NCBI GenBank assembly: GCA_030148005.1
Contig: JASBUI010000033.1
Span: forward strand, 1-64,000
Direction of reading: 5' to 3'
Source: Paracoccaceae bacterium
GTDB taxonomy: Bacteria > Pseudomonadota > Alphaproteobacteria > Rhodobacterales > Rhodobacteraceae
DNA length: 64,000 nt
Part shown: positions 7,007 to 16,213 of the stretch, in pieces
How the letters are laid out: every line of letters begins with the position of its first letter
Position numbering within the stretch: position 1 is the first letter of the stretch
Position numbers and translations under genes: made by a program
The notes under the pieces: model-generated
The model's database searches: none
What the model was told of the DNA's origin: nothing
What the model saw: the letters and a program-made list of their open reading frames with translations, nothing else

Positions 7007-7714
7007 CTACAGATCACTCAACACGGTGCCGATACAGTCAATCATTGCACTGGCTTTGGGCCGGGGCGCAATGTGAATTCGTTCCTTTGCAAGCTTGCAT
7101 TGTTCCGCAACAGCCCCGCTCATGACGATCGCCTCGACCTGCGCAGTGATGTCGGGGCCTTCGTCAAAGAATATGGTAGCTGTGCGGGGCGAGAAAAGGG
7201 GCAACAGCACGGGCATTTCACCGCAGAGGAGGATTTTCGCCCATTCGCTCAGGTGCTTGGCATGTTGCTCATAAATTACCGCCTCATCCGCCGGGATGCC
7301 TGAACCGGTCAGGTTGCGGGCAAGCGCGCCGCGGCTGTGACGCCCGCGCAGATGCAAAAGCGGGCCCTTGGGCGCAAGATCGCGAAGATGGCGCGCCATC
7401 GCGGTCACATCCCCGCCGCATGCCGTTGCCTCATAGCCAAGCTTGCGGGCAGCCCTGGCGGTACGCTCACCCACCGTATAGGCATGCGGGCGCTGGTCGG
7501 GCCACATGTTCGCCGCAGCCTCTACCGCGTTGGACGAGGTAAAGAGAAAGCCGCGATAGGCGCGTGTGTCCATCTGCGGTTCAAGATGCTCGATCCCGAT
7601 CAGCGGCGAGATGGTGATGTCCAGCGCCGCACCAAAGCGTTCGCGGCACTGATCGGCAAACCTTTGGGACTGCTCCAAAGGCCGGGTCAGCAATAGATGC
7701 GCGCGAAAACTCAT
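7007..7714 (-). CDS. hemD: Uroporphyrinogen-III synthase
   Basis: A 235-residue cytosolic enzyme that closes hydroxymethylbilane to uroporphyrinogen III in heme and corrinoid synthesis. Recognised by LLTRPLEQSQRFA at the N-terminus, GFLFTSSNAVEAA, and the later FSPRTA segment; length is normal. It is first in the hemD-mic60-hemY unit on the minus strand and divergent from tsaD with 46 bases between. hemC, the preceding pathway gene, is not beside it. The family is poorly conserved, but motifs and context agree. Confidence 0.88.
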   Translation of the reverse strand: MSFRAHLLLTRPLEQSQRFADQCRERFGAALDITISPLIGIEHLEPQMDTRAYRGFLFTSSNAVEAAANMWPDQRPHAYTVGERTARAARKLGYEATACGGDVTAMARHLRDLAPKGPLLHLRGRHSRGALARNLTGSGIPADEAVIYEQHAKHLSEWAKILLCGEMPVLLPLFSPRTATIFFDEGPDITAQVEAIVMSGAVAEQCKLAKERIHIAPRPKASAMIDCIGTVLSDL

Positions 7715-7760
7715 GACGGCCTTGGTTGTCTGAACATGCCCTTGGTGTTACCTGCCGGAC

Positions 7761-8867
7761 ATGGACCGCGCAACACGAACCCTGACTGTACTTGGCCTGG
7801 AAAGCAGCTGCGATGATACCGCGGTGGCCGTGGTCCGGCATGATCCGGGCGCCGCGCCAGAGATCCTGTCATCGGTGGTCGCGGGGCAGACCCAGCTTCA
7901 CGCCGCCTTTGGGGGTGTTGTGCCCGAGATTGCGGCGCGGGCGCATGTGGAAAAGCTTGACCATTGCGTTGAGGCTGCGCTGAGTGAGGCAAAGCTGACG
8001 CTTGCCGGGATCGACGTGATCGCGGTCACCGCCGGGCCGGGGTTGATCGGCGGGGTGCTTTCGGGCGTGATGTGCGCCAAGGGGCTGGCTGCGGGGGCGG
8101 GTCTTCCGCTGATCGGGGTCAATCATCTTGCAGGTCATGCGCTGACGCCAAGGCTGACGGATGGGGTAAAGTTTCCCTACCTGATGCTTCTGGTATCGGG
8201 CGGGCATTGCCAGTTCCTGATCGTTGAAGGCAGCGACCGGTTTCGGCGCCTTGGCGGCACGATCGATGACGCCCCGGGCGAAGCTTTTGACAAGACGGCC
8301 AAGCTTTTGGGGCTGGATCAGCCCGGCGGCCCCGCGGTTGAGGCAGAGGCACGCGGCGGGGATGAGGCGCGGTTCGCCTTTCCACGCCCGCTTTTGGACC
8401 GGCCGGGGTGCGATATGTCCTTTTCGGGGCTCAAGACCGCGCTTTTGCGGGCGCGCGATCAGGTCGTGTCGGAAAAAGGCGGGCTGACGCAAGTGGATCG
8501 CGCCGATCTTTGCGCGTCCTTTCAGGCGGCGGTGCGTGACCTTCTGGCGGAAAAGTCGCGGCGCGCGCTGGCCGAATATATGGATGCAAACCCTGCCAAT
8601 CCGGTTTTTGCCGTCGCGGGCGGGGTTGCCGCAAACGGCGCCATTCGCGCCGCTTTGCAGGACACGGCCAGGGGCGCCGGGGCGCGCTTTCTTGCGCCGC
8701 CGCTGGCGCTTTGCACCGATAATGCGGCAATGATTGCATGGGCCGGAATGGAAGAGTTTCGGCGCGGGCAGTTGTCGGATATGACACTTGGCGCGCGGCC
8801 ACGCTGGCCGCTTGATACAACACAGCCCGCTTTGCTGGGCTCTGGCAAGAAGGGCGCCAAGGCATGA
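7761..8867 (+). CDS. tsaD: tRNA N6-adenosine threonylcarbamoyltransferase TsaD
   Basis: A 368-residue cytosolic protein of the ASKHA/Kae1 fold that transfers the threonylcarbamoyl group to A37 of ANN-reading tRNAs. Visible motifs: [10 protein letters not shown] at the start, the [12 protein letters not shown] and NHLAGHA metal-binding segments, and [10 protein letters not shown] near the C-terminus. The partner TsaE is encoded elsewhere in this window (20770-21231). Starts a run with gpsA, which overlaps it by four bases (ATGA). Confidence 0.97.
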   Translation: MDRATRTLTVLGLESSCDDTAVAVVRHDPGAAPEILSSVVAGQTQLHAAFGGVVPEIAARAHVEKLDHCVEAALSEAKLTLAGIDVIAVTAGPGLIGGVLSGVMCAKGLAAGAGLPLIGVNHLAGHALTPRLTDGVKFPYLMLLVSGGHCQFLIVEGSDRFRRLGGTIDDAPGEAFDKTAKLLGLDQPGGPAVEAEARGGDEARFAFPRPLLDRPGCDMSFSGLKTALLRARDQVVSEKGGLTQVDRADLCASFQAAVRDLLAEKSRRALAEYMDANPANPVFAVAGGVAANGAIRAALQDTARGAGARFLAPPLALCTDNAAMIAWAGMEEFRRGQLSDMTLGARPRWPLDTTQPALLGSGKKGAKA

Positions 8868-9823
8868 AAATCGCGGTACTTGGGGCTGGCTCTTTTGGCA
8901 CGGCATTGGCGGTGGCGCTGGCACAGGCTGGCATAGCGGTCACGCTTTGGGGCCGCGACAGCGCAGCAATGGACATCATGCGCCGGACGGGCCGCAATGA
9001 CGCGCGTCTGCCGGGCGTTGATCTGCCCGCCGGGCTGAACCTTTCCGCGACGCTGGGCGAGGTTGATGCGCCGCTTTTGCTTTTGGCGATCCCGGCCCAA
9101 AAGCTGGCGCCGTTTCTTGAAGAAAATGGCGCGGCGCTGAACGGGCGAAGCCTTGTGGCCTGTTGCAAGGGTATCGATCTTGGATCGCTTGAAGGGCCCA
9201 CTTCGGTCATCGGGCGGCATTGCCCGGATGCTGTCGCGGCGATCCTGACGGGGCCAAGCTTTGCCGCCGACATCGCCCGCGGCCTTCCAACGGCGCTTAC
9301 GCTGGCATGCGGGGATGATGCGGCTGGCGCGGCGCTTCAGAAGGCGCTGGGGACAGACACGCTGCGGCTTTACCGGACCACCGATACGATCGGGGCAGAG
9401 CTTGGCGGGGCGCTGAAGAACGTGATCGCGATTGCCTGCGGGGCGGCGATAGGCGCGGGGCTGGGCGAAAGCGCGCGCGCGGCCCTGATGACACGCGGCT
9501 ACGCCGAGATGCAGCGCCTTGCGAGCCACCTTGGGGCGCAGCCTTCGACGCTAGCGGGGCTGTCGGGCTTTGGCGATCTGGCGCTTACCTGCACATCGGC
9601 GCAATCGCGCAATCAGCGGTTCGGTCAGGCCCTTGTCACCGGCGGTGATATGGGCGGGCAGACGGTTGAAGGCGCAACAACCGCCGGGGCGGCGTTGGCG
9701 CTTGCCCGATCTGCGGGTATAGATATGCCGATAACGGCCGTGGTGACCGCGCTGGTTGCCGGGCAGACAGATATCAACACCGCGATGGAGACGCTTCTCA
9801 ATCGCCCGCAGACAACAGAGTAG
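8864..9823 (+). CDS. gpsA: NAD(P)-dependent glycerol-3-phosphate dehydrogenase
   Basis: A 319-residue cytosolic enzyme reducing dihydroxyacetone phosphate to sn-glycerol-3-phosphate for phospholipid synthesis. The nucleotide-binding [10 protein letters not shown] opens the Rossmann domain at residue 7. TGPSFAADI and [11 protein letters not shown] carry the substrate site with the catalytic Lys, and [11 protein letters not shown] and the [11 protein letters not shown] segment complete the family signature. Start overlaps the tsaD stop. Confidence 0.97.
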   Translation: MKIAVLGAGSFGTALAVALAQAGIAVTLWGRDSAAMDIMRRTGRNDARLPGVDLPAGLNLSATLGEVDAPLLLLAIPAQKLAPFLEENGAALNGRSLVACCKGIDLGSLEGPTSVIGRHCPDAVAAILTGPSFAADIARGLPTALTLACGDDAAGAALQKALGTDTLRLYRTTDTIGAELGGALKNVIAIACGAAIGAGLGESARAALMTRGYAEMQRLASHLGAQPSTLAGLSGFGDLALTCTSAQSRNQRFGQALVTGGDMGGQTVEGATTAGAALALARSAGIDMPITAVVTALVAGQTDINTAMETLLNRPQTTE

Positions 9824-9829
9824 ACCCAA

Positions 9830-10102
9830 ATGCGCATTGCCCTGATCGCCCACGACAAGCCGAACGCACTTCAGACCCGCAAGGACAACCGCGCGGCGCA
9901 TCTGGCCTATATTCAGGAAACCGGCGTTGTGGAACAGGCCGGGCCGCTTCTGGACGGGGACGATCAGATGATCGGCTCGCTGATCATTCTGGGCGTGGAC
10001 GATATGGCGGCGGCTGAACAATGGGCGGCAAATGACCCCTATGCCAAGGCGGGGCTGTTTTCTTCGGTGACACTGACGGCGTGGAACAGGGTGATCGGCT
10101 GA
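9830..10102 (+). CDS. YciI family protein
   Basis: A 90-residue ferredoxin-like-fold protein of the YciI family (MRIALIAHDKPNAL, then GPLLDGDDQMIGSLIIL and the NDPYAKAGLF segment), a family with a conserved His-Asp pair and no settled function. Lies six bases after gpsA, and its TGA overlaps the ATG of the EVE-domain gene, so the four genes tsaD-gpsA-yciI-EVE form one transcription unit. Confidence 0.9.
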   Translation: MRIALIAHDKPNALQTRKDNRAAHLAYIQETGVVEQAGPLLDGDDQMIGSLIILGVDDMAAAEQWAANDPYAKAGLFSSVTLTAWNRVIG

Positions 10103-10527
10103 TGGCTTATTGGCTTTTCAAATCCGAACCTTCGACATGGTCATGGGATGATCAGGTCGCCAAGGGCGCCGTGGGCGAGGAATGGGATGGCGTGCGCAAT
10201 TATCAGGCGCGCAACAACATGCGTCTGATGGCGCTGGGTGATCTGGGGTTCTTCTACCATTCGCAAAAGGAAAAGGCGGTCGTCGGGATTGTCGAGGTCT
10301 GCAAGACGGCTCACCCCGACAGCACGACCGATGATCCGCGCTGGGAATGCGTGGATATCCGCGCCGTCAAACCCCTTGCGCAGGCGGTCACGCTGGAACA
10401 GTGCAAGGCCGACCCGCGCCTGTCCGAAATGGTTCTGGTCAACAACACCCGCCTGTCGGTTCAGCCTGTATCCCAAGAGGAATGGCGCGTTATCTGCGAT
10501 CTGGGCGGTGTAGACGCATCGGCCTGA
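10102..10527 (+). CDS. EVE domain-containing protein
   Basis: A 141-residue single-domain protein (AYWLFKSEPSTWSWDDQ, WDGVRNYQARNNMR, FFYHSQKEKAVVGIVEV). EVE domains are PUA-like readers of modified bases in DNA or RNA. The ATG at 10102 overlaps the yciI stop; an in-frame ATG at 10081 lies inside yciI and is not needed. The YciI-EVE pairing is common in this group of bacteria. Confidence 0.93.
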   Translation: MAYWLFKSEPSTWSWDDQVAKGAVGEEWDGVRNYQARNNMRLMALGDLGFFYHSQKEKAVVGIVEVCKTAHPDSTTDDPRWECVDIRAVKPLAQAVTLEQCKADPRLSEMVLVNNTRLSVQPVSQEEWRVICDLGGVDASA

Positions 10528-10642
10528 TAAGGGCGCCGAATAGCTGGCGCGCGCGAACACGGCTGCGGCTGAGTTATCTGGAAAAATCCCCCGTTTTCTG
10601 GCAGTGTTGGCTTACAACACCAAAAAAGAGCAGGAGGGATTT

Positions 10643-11026
10643 ATGGAAATTCTCAACGTCGTGGCGGCCGCTGCCGCAAGCTGGATTTTCGGGGCGGTCT
10701 GGTACGGAACGATGTCCAAACAGTGGATGGCCGCCTCTGGCGTGACCGAAGAACAGGTCAAGTCAGGCGGCGGCGCGGCCTATATCGTCAGCTTTATCTG
10801 CGCGCTGGTCGTGGCGGGCATGATGCGCCACATTTTCCAGTGGTCCAGTTTCGAAGGGCTGATGATGGGCCTTGTCGGCGGTCTGGGTCTTGGGCTTTTC
10901 ATCGCCGCGCCTTGGATCGTGACGAACTATATGTTCGCGCAAAGATCACGCAATCTGATCCTGATCGACGTCACCTATGCCGCCGTGGGCAGCGCGATCA
11001 TGGGCTTTGTCCTGATGCTGTTCTGA
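10643..11026 (+). CDS. DUF1761 family membrane protein
   Basis: A 127-residue inner-membrane protein with about four hydrophobic helices and the N-terminal pattern of DUF1761 (AAASWIFGAVWYG, then an MSKQWMAASG segment). The ATG at 10643 has an AGGAGGGA Shine-Dalgarno; an upstream in-frame ATG at 10604 has none. Function unknown. Preceded by 115 bases with a short hairpin (GTGTTG/CAACAC at 10604-10620), so it is probably transcribed separately from the EVE gene. Confidence 0.85.
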   Translation: MEILNVVAAAAASWIFGAVWYGTMSKQWMAASGVTEEQVKSGGGAAYIVSFICALVVAGMMRHIFQWSSFEGLMMGLVGGLGLGLFIAAPWIVTNYMFAQRSRNLILIDVTYAAVGSAIMGFVLMLF

Positions 11027-11041
11027 GGGGCCTGAAACGCA

Positions 11042-11069
11042 GGGAGGGCCCCGCCTCCGGGACCCTCCT
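11042..11069 (+). terminator. Hairpin downstream of the DUF1761 gene
   Basis: GGAGGG/CCCTCC outer stem with a CCC/GGG inner stem separated by one mismatch, followed only by TT. A possible weak terminator 16 bases after the stop codon. Confidence 0.45.
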
Positions 11070-11218
11070 TCACCCCACATCGCTCCCTCAAGCGCCTCGT
11101 GTGGATAATTTCGGTCCCGGCCGTCCTGGCCGTTCTGGGTTCAATTAAGCCCGCTGGCGTCCGAAAATCAAACTTTGAATACATCCAATACGACTCGAAA
11201 CCGAACGATCGGGGCAAA

Positions 11219-11250
11219 AGAAAAGCGCCCGCGGCTGGCACGGGCGCTTG
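11219..11250 (-). terminator. Rho-independent terminator of the DUF2853 gene
   Basis: Perfect 9-bp stem AAGCGCCCG/CGGGCGCTT with a 9-base loop. Read on the minus strand it is followed by TTTTCTTTT. Lies 21 bases after the DUF2853 stop. Confidence 0.8.
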
Positions 11251-11270
11251 TTCCTGTTCAGATCGGGGGC

Positions 11271-11612
11271 TTAGCCGTAAACGGACTCTTTCCCGAAATG
11301 TTTGGTCAGCATGTAATAGACGACGGCGCGGTACTTGTTGCGCTCAGAGCGGCCATAAGTCTCGATGACAGAGTTAATCGCTTCCATCAGCTGCGGCCCA
11401 TCAGCCAGACCCAGCTTGTTGATCAGAAAGTTGTTTTTGACGGTTTCCAGCTCGGATTCCTGCGATCCGGCAACGGTTGATGCGTCGGCGTTATAGATCG
11501 CCGGCCCGCAGCCTATCGTGACCTTTGTCAGAAGGTCCATGTCAGGCGTCATGCCACACTTGTTCTTCAAATCGTCCGCGTATTGCGCGATCAGATCGTC
11601 TCTTTTACCCAT
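11271..11612 (-). CDS. DUF2853 family protein
   Basis: A 113-residue soluble helical protein (KRDDLIAQYADDLKNKCG, VTIGCGPAIYNADAS, RYRAVVYYML-like tail) that I assign to DUF2853, common in Rhodobacterales and of unknown function. Monocistronic, with its own terminator downstream and a 204-base gap upstream shared with the divergent DUF899 gene. Confidence 0.88.
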   Translation of the reverse strand: MGKRDDLIAQYADDLKNKCGMTPDMDLLTKVTIGCGPAIYNADASTVAGSQESELETVKNNFLINKLGLADGPQLMEAINSVIETYGRSERNKYRAVVYYMLTKHFGKESVYG

Positions 11613-11772
11613 AATTCAGCACTCCCACCTTCTTCGGATCAGTCGATTCCAGTAAAACTGGCGGGCCGTCCTGGCCCACCTCAATTCTCTGATAATGTCA
11701 TATAAGGCGGCTGACAAAGAAAAAATCCGGCTACGTAGTGTCACATCCGGCGCTGATCGGCATTGCTTTTAT

Positions 11773-11788
11773 TTAACCAATATGTTAA
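11773..11788. promoter_or_regulatory. Inverted repeat upstream of the DUF899 gene
   Basis: TTAAC-N6-GTTAA in an AT-rich patch 29 bases before the DUF899 ATG. It is the size and shape of a winged-helix regulator operator and sits where it could overlap the promoter. No regulator gene adjoins it. Confidence 0.45.
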
Positions 11789-11816
11789 TCATAAGGTCCT
11801 GCAAATGGAGGAAATC

Positions 11817-12473
11817 ATGGAAATCAGCTATCCAGGTGAAAGCGCCGACTACCGTTCGGCGCGCGATGCGCTGACCCGGGCCGAGATCGACCTGAGGGCG
11901 CAGATCGCCAATGTGGCGGCCCAGCGCCAGGCCCTTCCGCCGGGGGGCTTTCTGCCCGAGGACTATGAGTTTCAGGCGCTGGATGGATCGGCGGTCAAGC
12001 TTTCGGCGCTGTTTGGCGACAAGCCGACGCTGGCGATCTATTCGCTGATGTATGGGCCCAAGGCCGCGGCGGCCTGCCCGATGTGCACCTCACTCTTGGA
12101 TGGCCTGAACGGTCAGGCCCGCCACATCACCCAGCGCGCATCGCTGGTGGTGGTGTCATCCTCTGGCCCCGAACGGCTTCGCGAGCTGGCAAGGGGGCGC
12201 GGATGGGATGATTTGCGCATCCTTTCAGCGGCGGCAAACACCTATCAGCGCGACTACTTTGGCCAAGGCGCGGATGGGTCCGAATACGGGATGCTGAACA
12301 TCTTCAGCAAGGCGCCGGATGGCATTCGTCATTTCTGGGGGTCTGCTGACTGGTTCTTCACACCGGTCGATGGCCATCCCCGGCATGTTGATGCGCTGTG
12401 GCCCTTGTGGAACATGCTTGACCTGACGCCCGAAGGCCGCGGCGAAAACTGGTACCCTGCCCTGAGTTACTAG
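11817..12473 (+). CDS. DUF899 family thioredoxin-like protein
   Basis: About 218 residues from the ATG preceded by TGGAGGAAATC; an in-frame ATG at 11805 is less well placed. DUF899 proteins have a thioredoxin fold. Here a CPMC redox pair (CPMCTSLLDG) and the conserved YGMLNIFSK and HFWGSADWFF segments are visible. No signal peptide, so cytosolic. Substrate unknown. It faces ahcY across a GC hairpin. Confidence 0.85.
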   Translation: MEISYPGESADYRSARDALTRAEIDLRAQIANVAAQRQALPPGGFLPEDYEFQALDGSAVKLSALFGDKPTLAIYSLMYGPKAAAACPMCTSLLDGLNGQARHITQRASLVVVSSSGPERLRELARGRGWDDLRILSAAANTYQRDYFGQGADGSEYGMLNIFSKAPDGIRHFWGSADWFFTPVDGHPRHVDALWPLWNMLDLTPEGRGENWYPALSY

Positions 12474-12482
12474 GGGCGGGCC

Positions 12483-12504
12483 GGGGCGGGCCGAAACCCG
12501 CCCC
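12483..12504. terminator. GC hairpin between convergent genes
   Basis: GGGGCGGG/CCCGCCCC, 8-bp stem with a six-base loop, between the stops of the DUF899 gene and ahcY. There is no T tract on either side, so it may act on both strands only weakly. Confidence 0.4.
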
Positions 12505-12512
12505 CGCATGGA

Positions 12513-13898
12513 TCAGTAGCGATAGTGCTCTGGCTTGAAGGGGCCTTCGACGGCCACGCCGATATAGTCGGCCTGTTCCTTCTTCAGTTCGGTCAGCTTA
12601 ACGCCGATGCGCGCAAGGTGCAGGCGCGCCACTTTCTCGTCCAAAGCCTTGGGAAGGATATAGACCTCGTTCTTGTAGGCCTCGCCATTTGTCCAAAGCT
12701 CGATCTGCGCCAGAACCTGGTTGGTAAAGCTGGCGGACATCACAAAGGACGGGTGGCCGGTTGCGTTGCCAAGGTTCAAAAGGCGTCCCTCGGACAAAAG
12801 GATGATGCGGTTGCCCGAAGGCATCTCGATCATGTCCACCTGTTCCTTGATGTTCGTCCACTTGTGGTTCTTCAGGCTTGCCACCTGAATTTCATTGTCG
12901 AAGTGGCCGATGTTTCCAACGATCGCCATATCCTTCATCTCGCGCATATGCTCGATGCGGATGACGTCCTTGTTGCCGGTTGTGGTGATAAAGATGTCGG
13001 CCTTGCTGACCTCATCTTCCAGAATGACAACCTCGAACCCGTCCATCGCGGCCTGAAGGGCGCAGATCGGATCAACTTCGGTGACCTTGACGCGGGCGCC
13101 AGCGCCGCGCAACGAGGCGGCCGATCCCTTGCCGACATCGCCATAGCCGCAGACCACGGCGACTTTGCCGGCCATCATGGTGTCGGTGGCACGGCGGATG
13201 CCATCGACCAGCGATTCCTTACAGCCGTACTTGTTGTCGAACTTGGACTTGGTGACGCTGTCGTTGACGTTGATCGCCGGGAAAGGAAGCTCACCCTTCT
13301 TGACCAGATCATAAAGGCGGTGAACGCCCGTTGTCGTTTCCTCGGAAACGCCTTTGATCTGACCCTTCATCTTGGTGAACCAGCCGGGGCTTGCGGCCAT
13401 GCGCTTTTTGATCTGCGCCTGAATGGCCTCTTCTTCTTCCGAAGTGGGAACGCCGAACTCTTCGCCGCCTTCGATGCGGGCACCCAGAAGGATGTAAAGC
13501 GTCGCATCACCGCCGTCGTCCAGAATAAGGTTCGGACCATCGGGGAACATGAACGACAGGTCCAGGTATTCCCAGTGCTCGGTCAGGGACTGGCCCTTGA
13601 TCGCAAAGACCGGCGTGCCGCCAGCGGCGATTGCGGCGGCTGCGTGGTCTTGGGTTGAAAAGATGTTGCACGAGGCCCAGCGCACATCGGCGCCCAGCGC
13701 GACCAGCGTTTCGATCAGAACCGCGGTCTGGATCGTCATGTGCAACGAGCCGACAATGCGGGCGCCTTTCAGGGGCTTGGATGTGCCGTATTCCTCGCGC
13801 AGGGCCATCAGGCCCGGCATTTCCGTTTCCGCAATATCCAGTTCCTTGCGGCCGTACTCGGCCAAGGCGATGTCCTTGACGATATAATCATTCGGCAT
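12513..13898 (-). CDS. ahcY: Adenosylhomocysteinase
   Basis: A 461-residue cytosolic NAD-dependent enzyme splitting S-adenosylhomocysteine into homocysteine and adenosine, which relieves product inhibition of methyltransferases. Motifs: [29 protein letters not shown], the [13 protein letters not shown] catalytic Lys/Asp region, the [10 protein letters not shown] dinucleotide-binding loop and the C-terminal KPEHYRY that closes the partner's site. Length is as usual. A perfect 8-bp inverted repeat lies 23 bases upstream of the ATG. Confidence 0.98.
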   Translation of the reverse strand: MPNDYIVKDIALAEYGRKELDIAETEMPGLMALREEYGTSKPLKGARIVGSLHMTIQTAVLIETLVALGADVRWASCNIFSTQDHAAAAIAAGGTPVFAIKGQSLTEHWEYLDLSFMFPDGPNLILDDGGDATLYILLGARIEGGEEFGVPTSEEEEAIQAQIKKRMAASPGWFTKMKGQIKGVSEETTTGVHRLYDLVKKGELPFPAINVNDSVTKSKFDNKYGCKESLVDGIRRATDTMMAGKVAVVCGYGDVGKGSAASLRGAGARVKVTEVDPICALQAAMDGFEVVILEDEVSKADIFITTTGNKDVIRIEHMREMKDMAIVGNIGHFDNEIQVASLKNHKWTNIKEQVDMIEMPSGNRIILLSEGRLLNLGNATGHPSFVMSASFTNQVLAQIELWTNGEAYKNEVYILPKALDEKVARLHLARIGVKLTELKKEQADYIGVAVEGPFKPEHYRY

Positions 13899-13920
13899 TG
13901 TGCCGCGCTCCTGATGCTTT

Positions 13921-13944
13921 TGCTAAGTTGGCGCTGACTTAGCA
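13921..13944. promoter_or_regulatory. Inverted repeat in the ahcY leader
   Basis: TGCTAAGT-N8-ACTTAGCA, a perfect 8-bp inverted repeat beginning 23 bases before the ahcY start codon. Either an operator or an RNA hairpin in the 5' leader. It does not match the SAH-riboswitch consensus I know. Confidence 0.5.
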
Positions 13945-14018
13945 TTGGCCCAAGAGGGTGGCAACTGTGCTGTCCGGGCGCAGGAATGGTGCCGCCCCGG
14001 CGCGGCGAAAGTCATCGG

Positions 14019-14333
14019 TCAGCTGGGCGTGCCCTGCGGCTCATTGGGGCGCGGCAGGTTCTGCCAGTCCGTGCCGCTGGCCACGACACAGCTAAGCCCG
14101 TAAGGCGTTGTCAGGATGACCGTAAATGTGCCCGTGTCGGGCGATGACCACACTTCGACATAGTTCTGCGTCGTCGATGTCGTCTGAATGCCACCTGCCG
14201 TAAGCTGTTCGGAATACAGTGCCTTGAGGCGCTTGACGACGATGTCGCGCTTGGCACAGCTGGCGGCGTAGGCGGGCGTGGCGATGCCGACCACTCCAAG
14301 CAGAAGTCCGGCGGTGAGGAGAGGCTTGAACAT
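14019..14333 (-). CDS. Small exported protein, unknown
   Basis: A 104-residue protein with a clear Sec signal peptide (hydrophobic residues 5-20, likely cleavage after AYA near residue 22) and a good AAGGAG Shine-Dalgarno. The mature part of about 80 residues has two Cys (SCAKRD and LSCVVA) that could form a disulfide. Unknown periplasmic protein of a type common in Rhodobacterales. Separate from ahcY. Confidence 0.75.
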   Translation of the reverse strand: MFKPLLTAGLLLGVVGIATPAYAASCAKRDIVVKRLKALYSEQLTAGGIQTTSTTQNYVEVWSSPDTGTFTVILTTPYGLSCVVASGTDWQNLPRPNEPQGTPS

Positions 14334-14558
14334 TGCAAGCTCCTTTCGCTAGTGCTTCGATTAGCTGGAAGGGCGCGCAGGTCTTGGGAAAGCTGCGCGC
14401 CCCCCAAGTTTGCGTCTAATTCGTGATCGCGGCATCAGATTCCGCCCAAAGGGGCTTCACACTGCTGTCGGCAGAATGCGATCAAGACAGCTGAATCGTG
14501 GGCCTGAAATGTGGCAAAATCATGGCAGCCACGCCCGAGAACAGAAAGAGCGGTTGAA

Positions 14559-15155
14559 ATGGCAACACCTCCACGCGCGTGGCAAAGAATGCTTTCGGGC
14601 CGTCGGCTGGACCTTCTGGACCCGACCCCGGTGGATATCGAGATCGAAGACATCGCCCATGGGCTGGCCTTTGTGGCGCGCTGGAACGGGCAGACGCATG
14701 GCGATTTTCCCTATTCGGTCGCCGAACACTCGCTTCTGGTGGAAGAGCTTTTTGGCCGGATCGCGCCCAAGGCCCCGGCAAAGTGGCGGCTGGCCGCGCT
14801 TTTGCATGACGCGCCCGAGTATGTGATCGGCGATATGATCAGCCCGGTGAAACTGGCCGTGGGTCCGGGTTATGGCGCGCTGGACGACAGGCTGGCGGCG
14901 GCGGTGCATCTGCGGTTCGGCCTGCCCGCGCAGGTGCCAGCGGCGATCAAGAAACAGATCAAGCGCGCCGACAAGATCAGCGCTTGGCTTGAGGCGGTTC
15001 AGATCGCGGGCTTTGCCGAAAAAGAGGCCAGCCAGTTCTTTGGCCGCCCTGCCCCCGAACTGATCGACGGTCTGTCGATACACCTGCGCCCACCGGTCGA
15101 AGTGCGAAGCGACTTTACCGCCCGCCACAACCGTTTGCTGGAAGAGATCCGATGA
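14559..15155 (+). CDS. HD-domain phosphohydrolase (YfbR-like)
   Basis: About 198 residues. The metal-binding HD signature is spread over VAEHSLLVEE and AALLHDAPEYVIGDMISPVK, with a later RADKISAWLEA segment; this order is that of YfbR-type 5'-nucleotidases and related hydrolases. The ATG at 14559 opens the conserved part; an in-frame GTG at 14511 would add 16 residues with no family resemblance. Stop overlaps the acetyltransferase start by four bases. Substrate not predictable. Confidence 0.82.
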   Translation: MATPPRAWQRMLSGRRLDLLDPTPVDIEIEDIAHGLAFVARWNGQTHGDFPYSVAEHSLLVEELFGRIAPKAPAKWRLAALLHDAPEYVIGDMISPVKLAVGPGYGALDDRLAAAVHLRFGLPAQVPAAIKKQIKRADKISAWLEAVQIAGFAEKEASQFFGRPAPELIDGLSIHLRPPVEVRSDFTARHNRLLEEIR

Positions 15156-15634
15156 TCCACATTCGCCGCGCCGGTCCGCTGGATGCCGCCCCCATCGTGG
15201 CGCTGCTGAACGCGATCATAGCCAAGGGCGGGACCACGGCCTACATAACACCTTGGAAAGCCGCCGACGTGCATGAACGGATGCAGCGCCCGAGCGCCGT
15301 CTGGCATCTGGCCGAAGATGACGCAGGTTCGGTCAAAGGTTTTCAGTGGTTCGAACCGCACCCCGACATCCCCAAGGACAGCGCATCAATCGCCACCTTT
15401 GTCGAGATTGGCGCGACCGGCCTTGGGATCGGTTCAAAGCTGTTTGTCGCAACCCGGGCCGCCGCGGTTGAAATGGGCTATCGCAGCCTTGATGCCGTCA
15501 TCCGCGCGGACAACACCGGCGGGCTGGCCTACTACCAAAGCCGCGGTTTTGAAACGATTCAGCTTTTGCCGGACATGCCCCTGAGCGACGGAAGCCGCGT
15601 CGACAAGGTCTGGACACGGGCGCGGCTGGATTAG
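15152..15634 (+). CDS. GNAT family N-acetyltransferase
   Basis: A 160-residue GNAT domain (IHIRRAGPLDAAPIVAL, then the acetyl-CoA loop GATGLGIGSKLF and AGLAYYQSRGFE-like motif B), similar to the phosphinothricin-acetyltransferase-like branch. Coupled by ATGA overlap to the HD-domain gene. Substrate unknown. Confidence 0.88.
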   Translation: MIHIRRAGPLDAAPIVALLNAIIAKGGTTAYITPWKAADVHERMQRPSAVWHLAEDDAGSVKGFQWFEPHPDIPKDSASIATFVEIGATGLGIGSKLFVATRAAAVEMGYRSLDAVIRADNTGGLAYYQSRGFETIQLLPDMPLSDGSRVDKVWTRARLD

Positions 15635-16047
15635 CCGTCGCGCCCCGGCTCCTCTGGATTGCTGGAAAACAGGGCGATCTTGTTGCCCTGCGGATCCCGA
15701 AGATAGCCCACATAAAACTTGGGGCCATAGGCCGCGCGAAAGCCGGGCTGGCCTTCGTCTTCTCCGCCAGCGGCAAGCGCGGCGGCATGAAGATCGCGAA
15801 CCTGGCTTTGACTTCCCGCCTCAAACGCGACCATCGCGCCGTTCCCGGCCAAGGCCGGGCGCCCGTCAAATGGCTTTTTGACGTAAAAGTCCGGCCAAAG
15901 TACGGACTGGCCCGGCTGAACGGGCAGCCTGTAACTTAACCCTTCACTGCCTTCCTTCAGTCCATAACCAAGCGCCGGCAGGAACGCCGAGTAGAACGCT
16001 TTCGCACGCGCGATGTCATCAGCGCCGACGGTGACATAGGCAATCAT
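15631..16047 (-). CDS. VOC family (glyoxalase/bleomycin-resistance fold) protein
   Basis: A 138-residue VOC-fold protein: YVTVGADDIARAKAFYSAF at the N-terminus and KFYVGYLRDPQGNKIALF at the C-terminus are the paired beta-alpha-beta modules of the family. Function unknown; a dioxygenase or lyase activity cannot be told from the sequence. Its end overlaps the convergent acetyltransferase by four bases. Confidence 0.88.
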   Translation of the reverse strand: MIAYVTVGADDIARAKAFYSAFLPALGYGLKEGSEGLSYRLPVQPGQSVLWPDFYVKKPFDGRPALAGNGAMVAFEAGSQSQVRDLHAAALAAGGEDEGQPGFRAAYGPKFYVGYLRDPQGNKIALFSSNPEEPGRDG

Positions 16048-16213
16048 CAGGCATGTTCCTTAGGTAATCCAAGCCGTAGTTCAAAGTGTACCCTTGTTTA
16101 GCTCATTCGGCCTGTTCCGTTAACAGGTCGGGCCCGTTGCGGGGGAAAATCAGGGTGGGCAAGCGTCCGGGATCCTCACTGGCGAGGAAGGTCAATTCGC
16201 GTACCAAGCGTGG

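Noticed and set aside
8431-9529. Long minus-strand open frames opposite tsaD and gpsA
   Set aside because: They are antisense shadows of genes with complete motifs. Their Arg/Ala/Pro-rich translations match no family.
10530-10642. Terminator between the EVE and DUF1761 genes
   Set aside because: The GTGTTG/CAACAC hairpin is short and followed by A-rich sequence, not a T tract.
13899-14018. SAH or SAM riboswitch before ahcY
   Set aside because: I could not fit the conserved cores of the known classes. Only a simple inverted repeat is supported.
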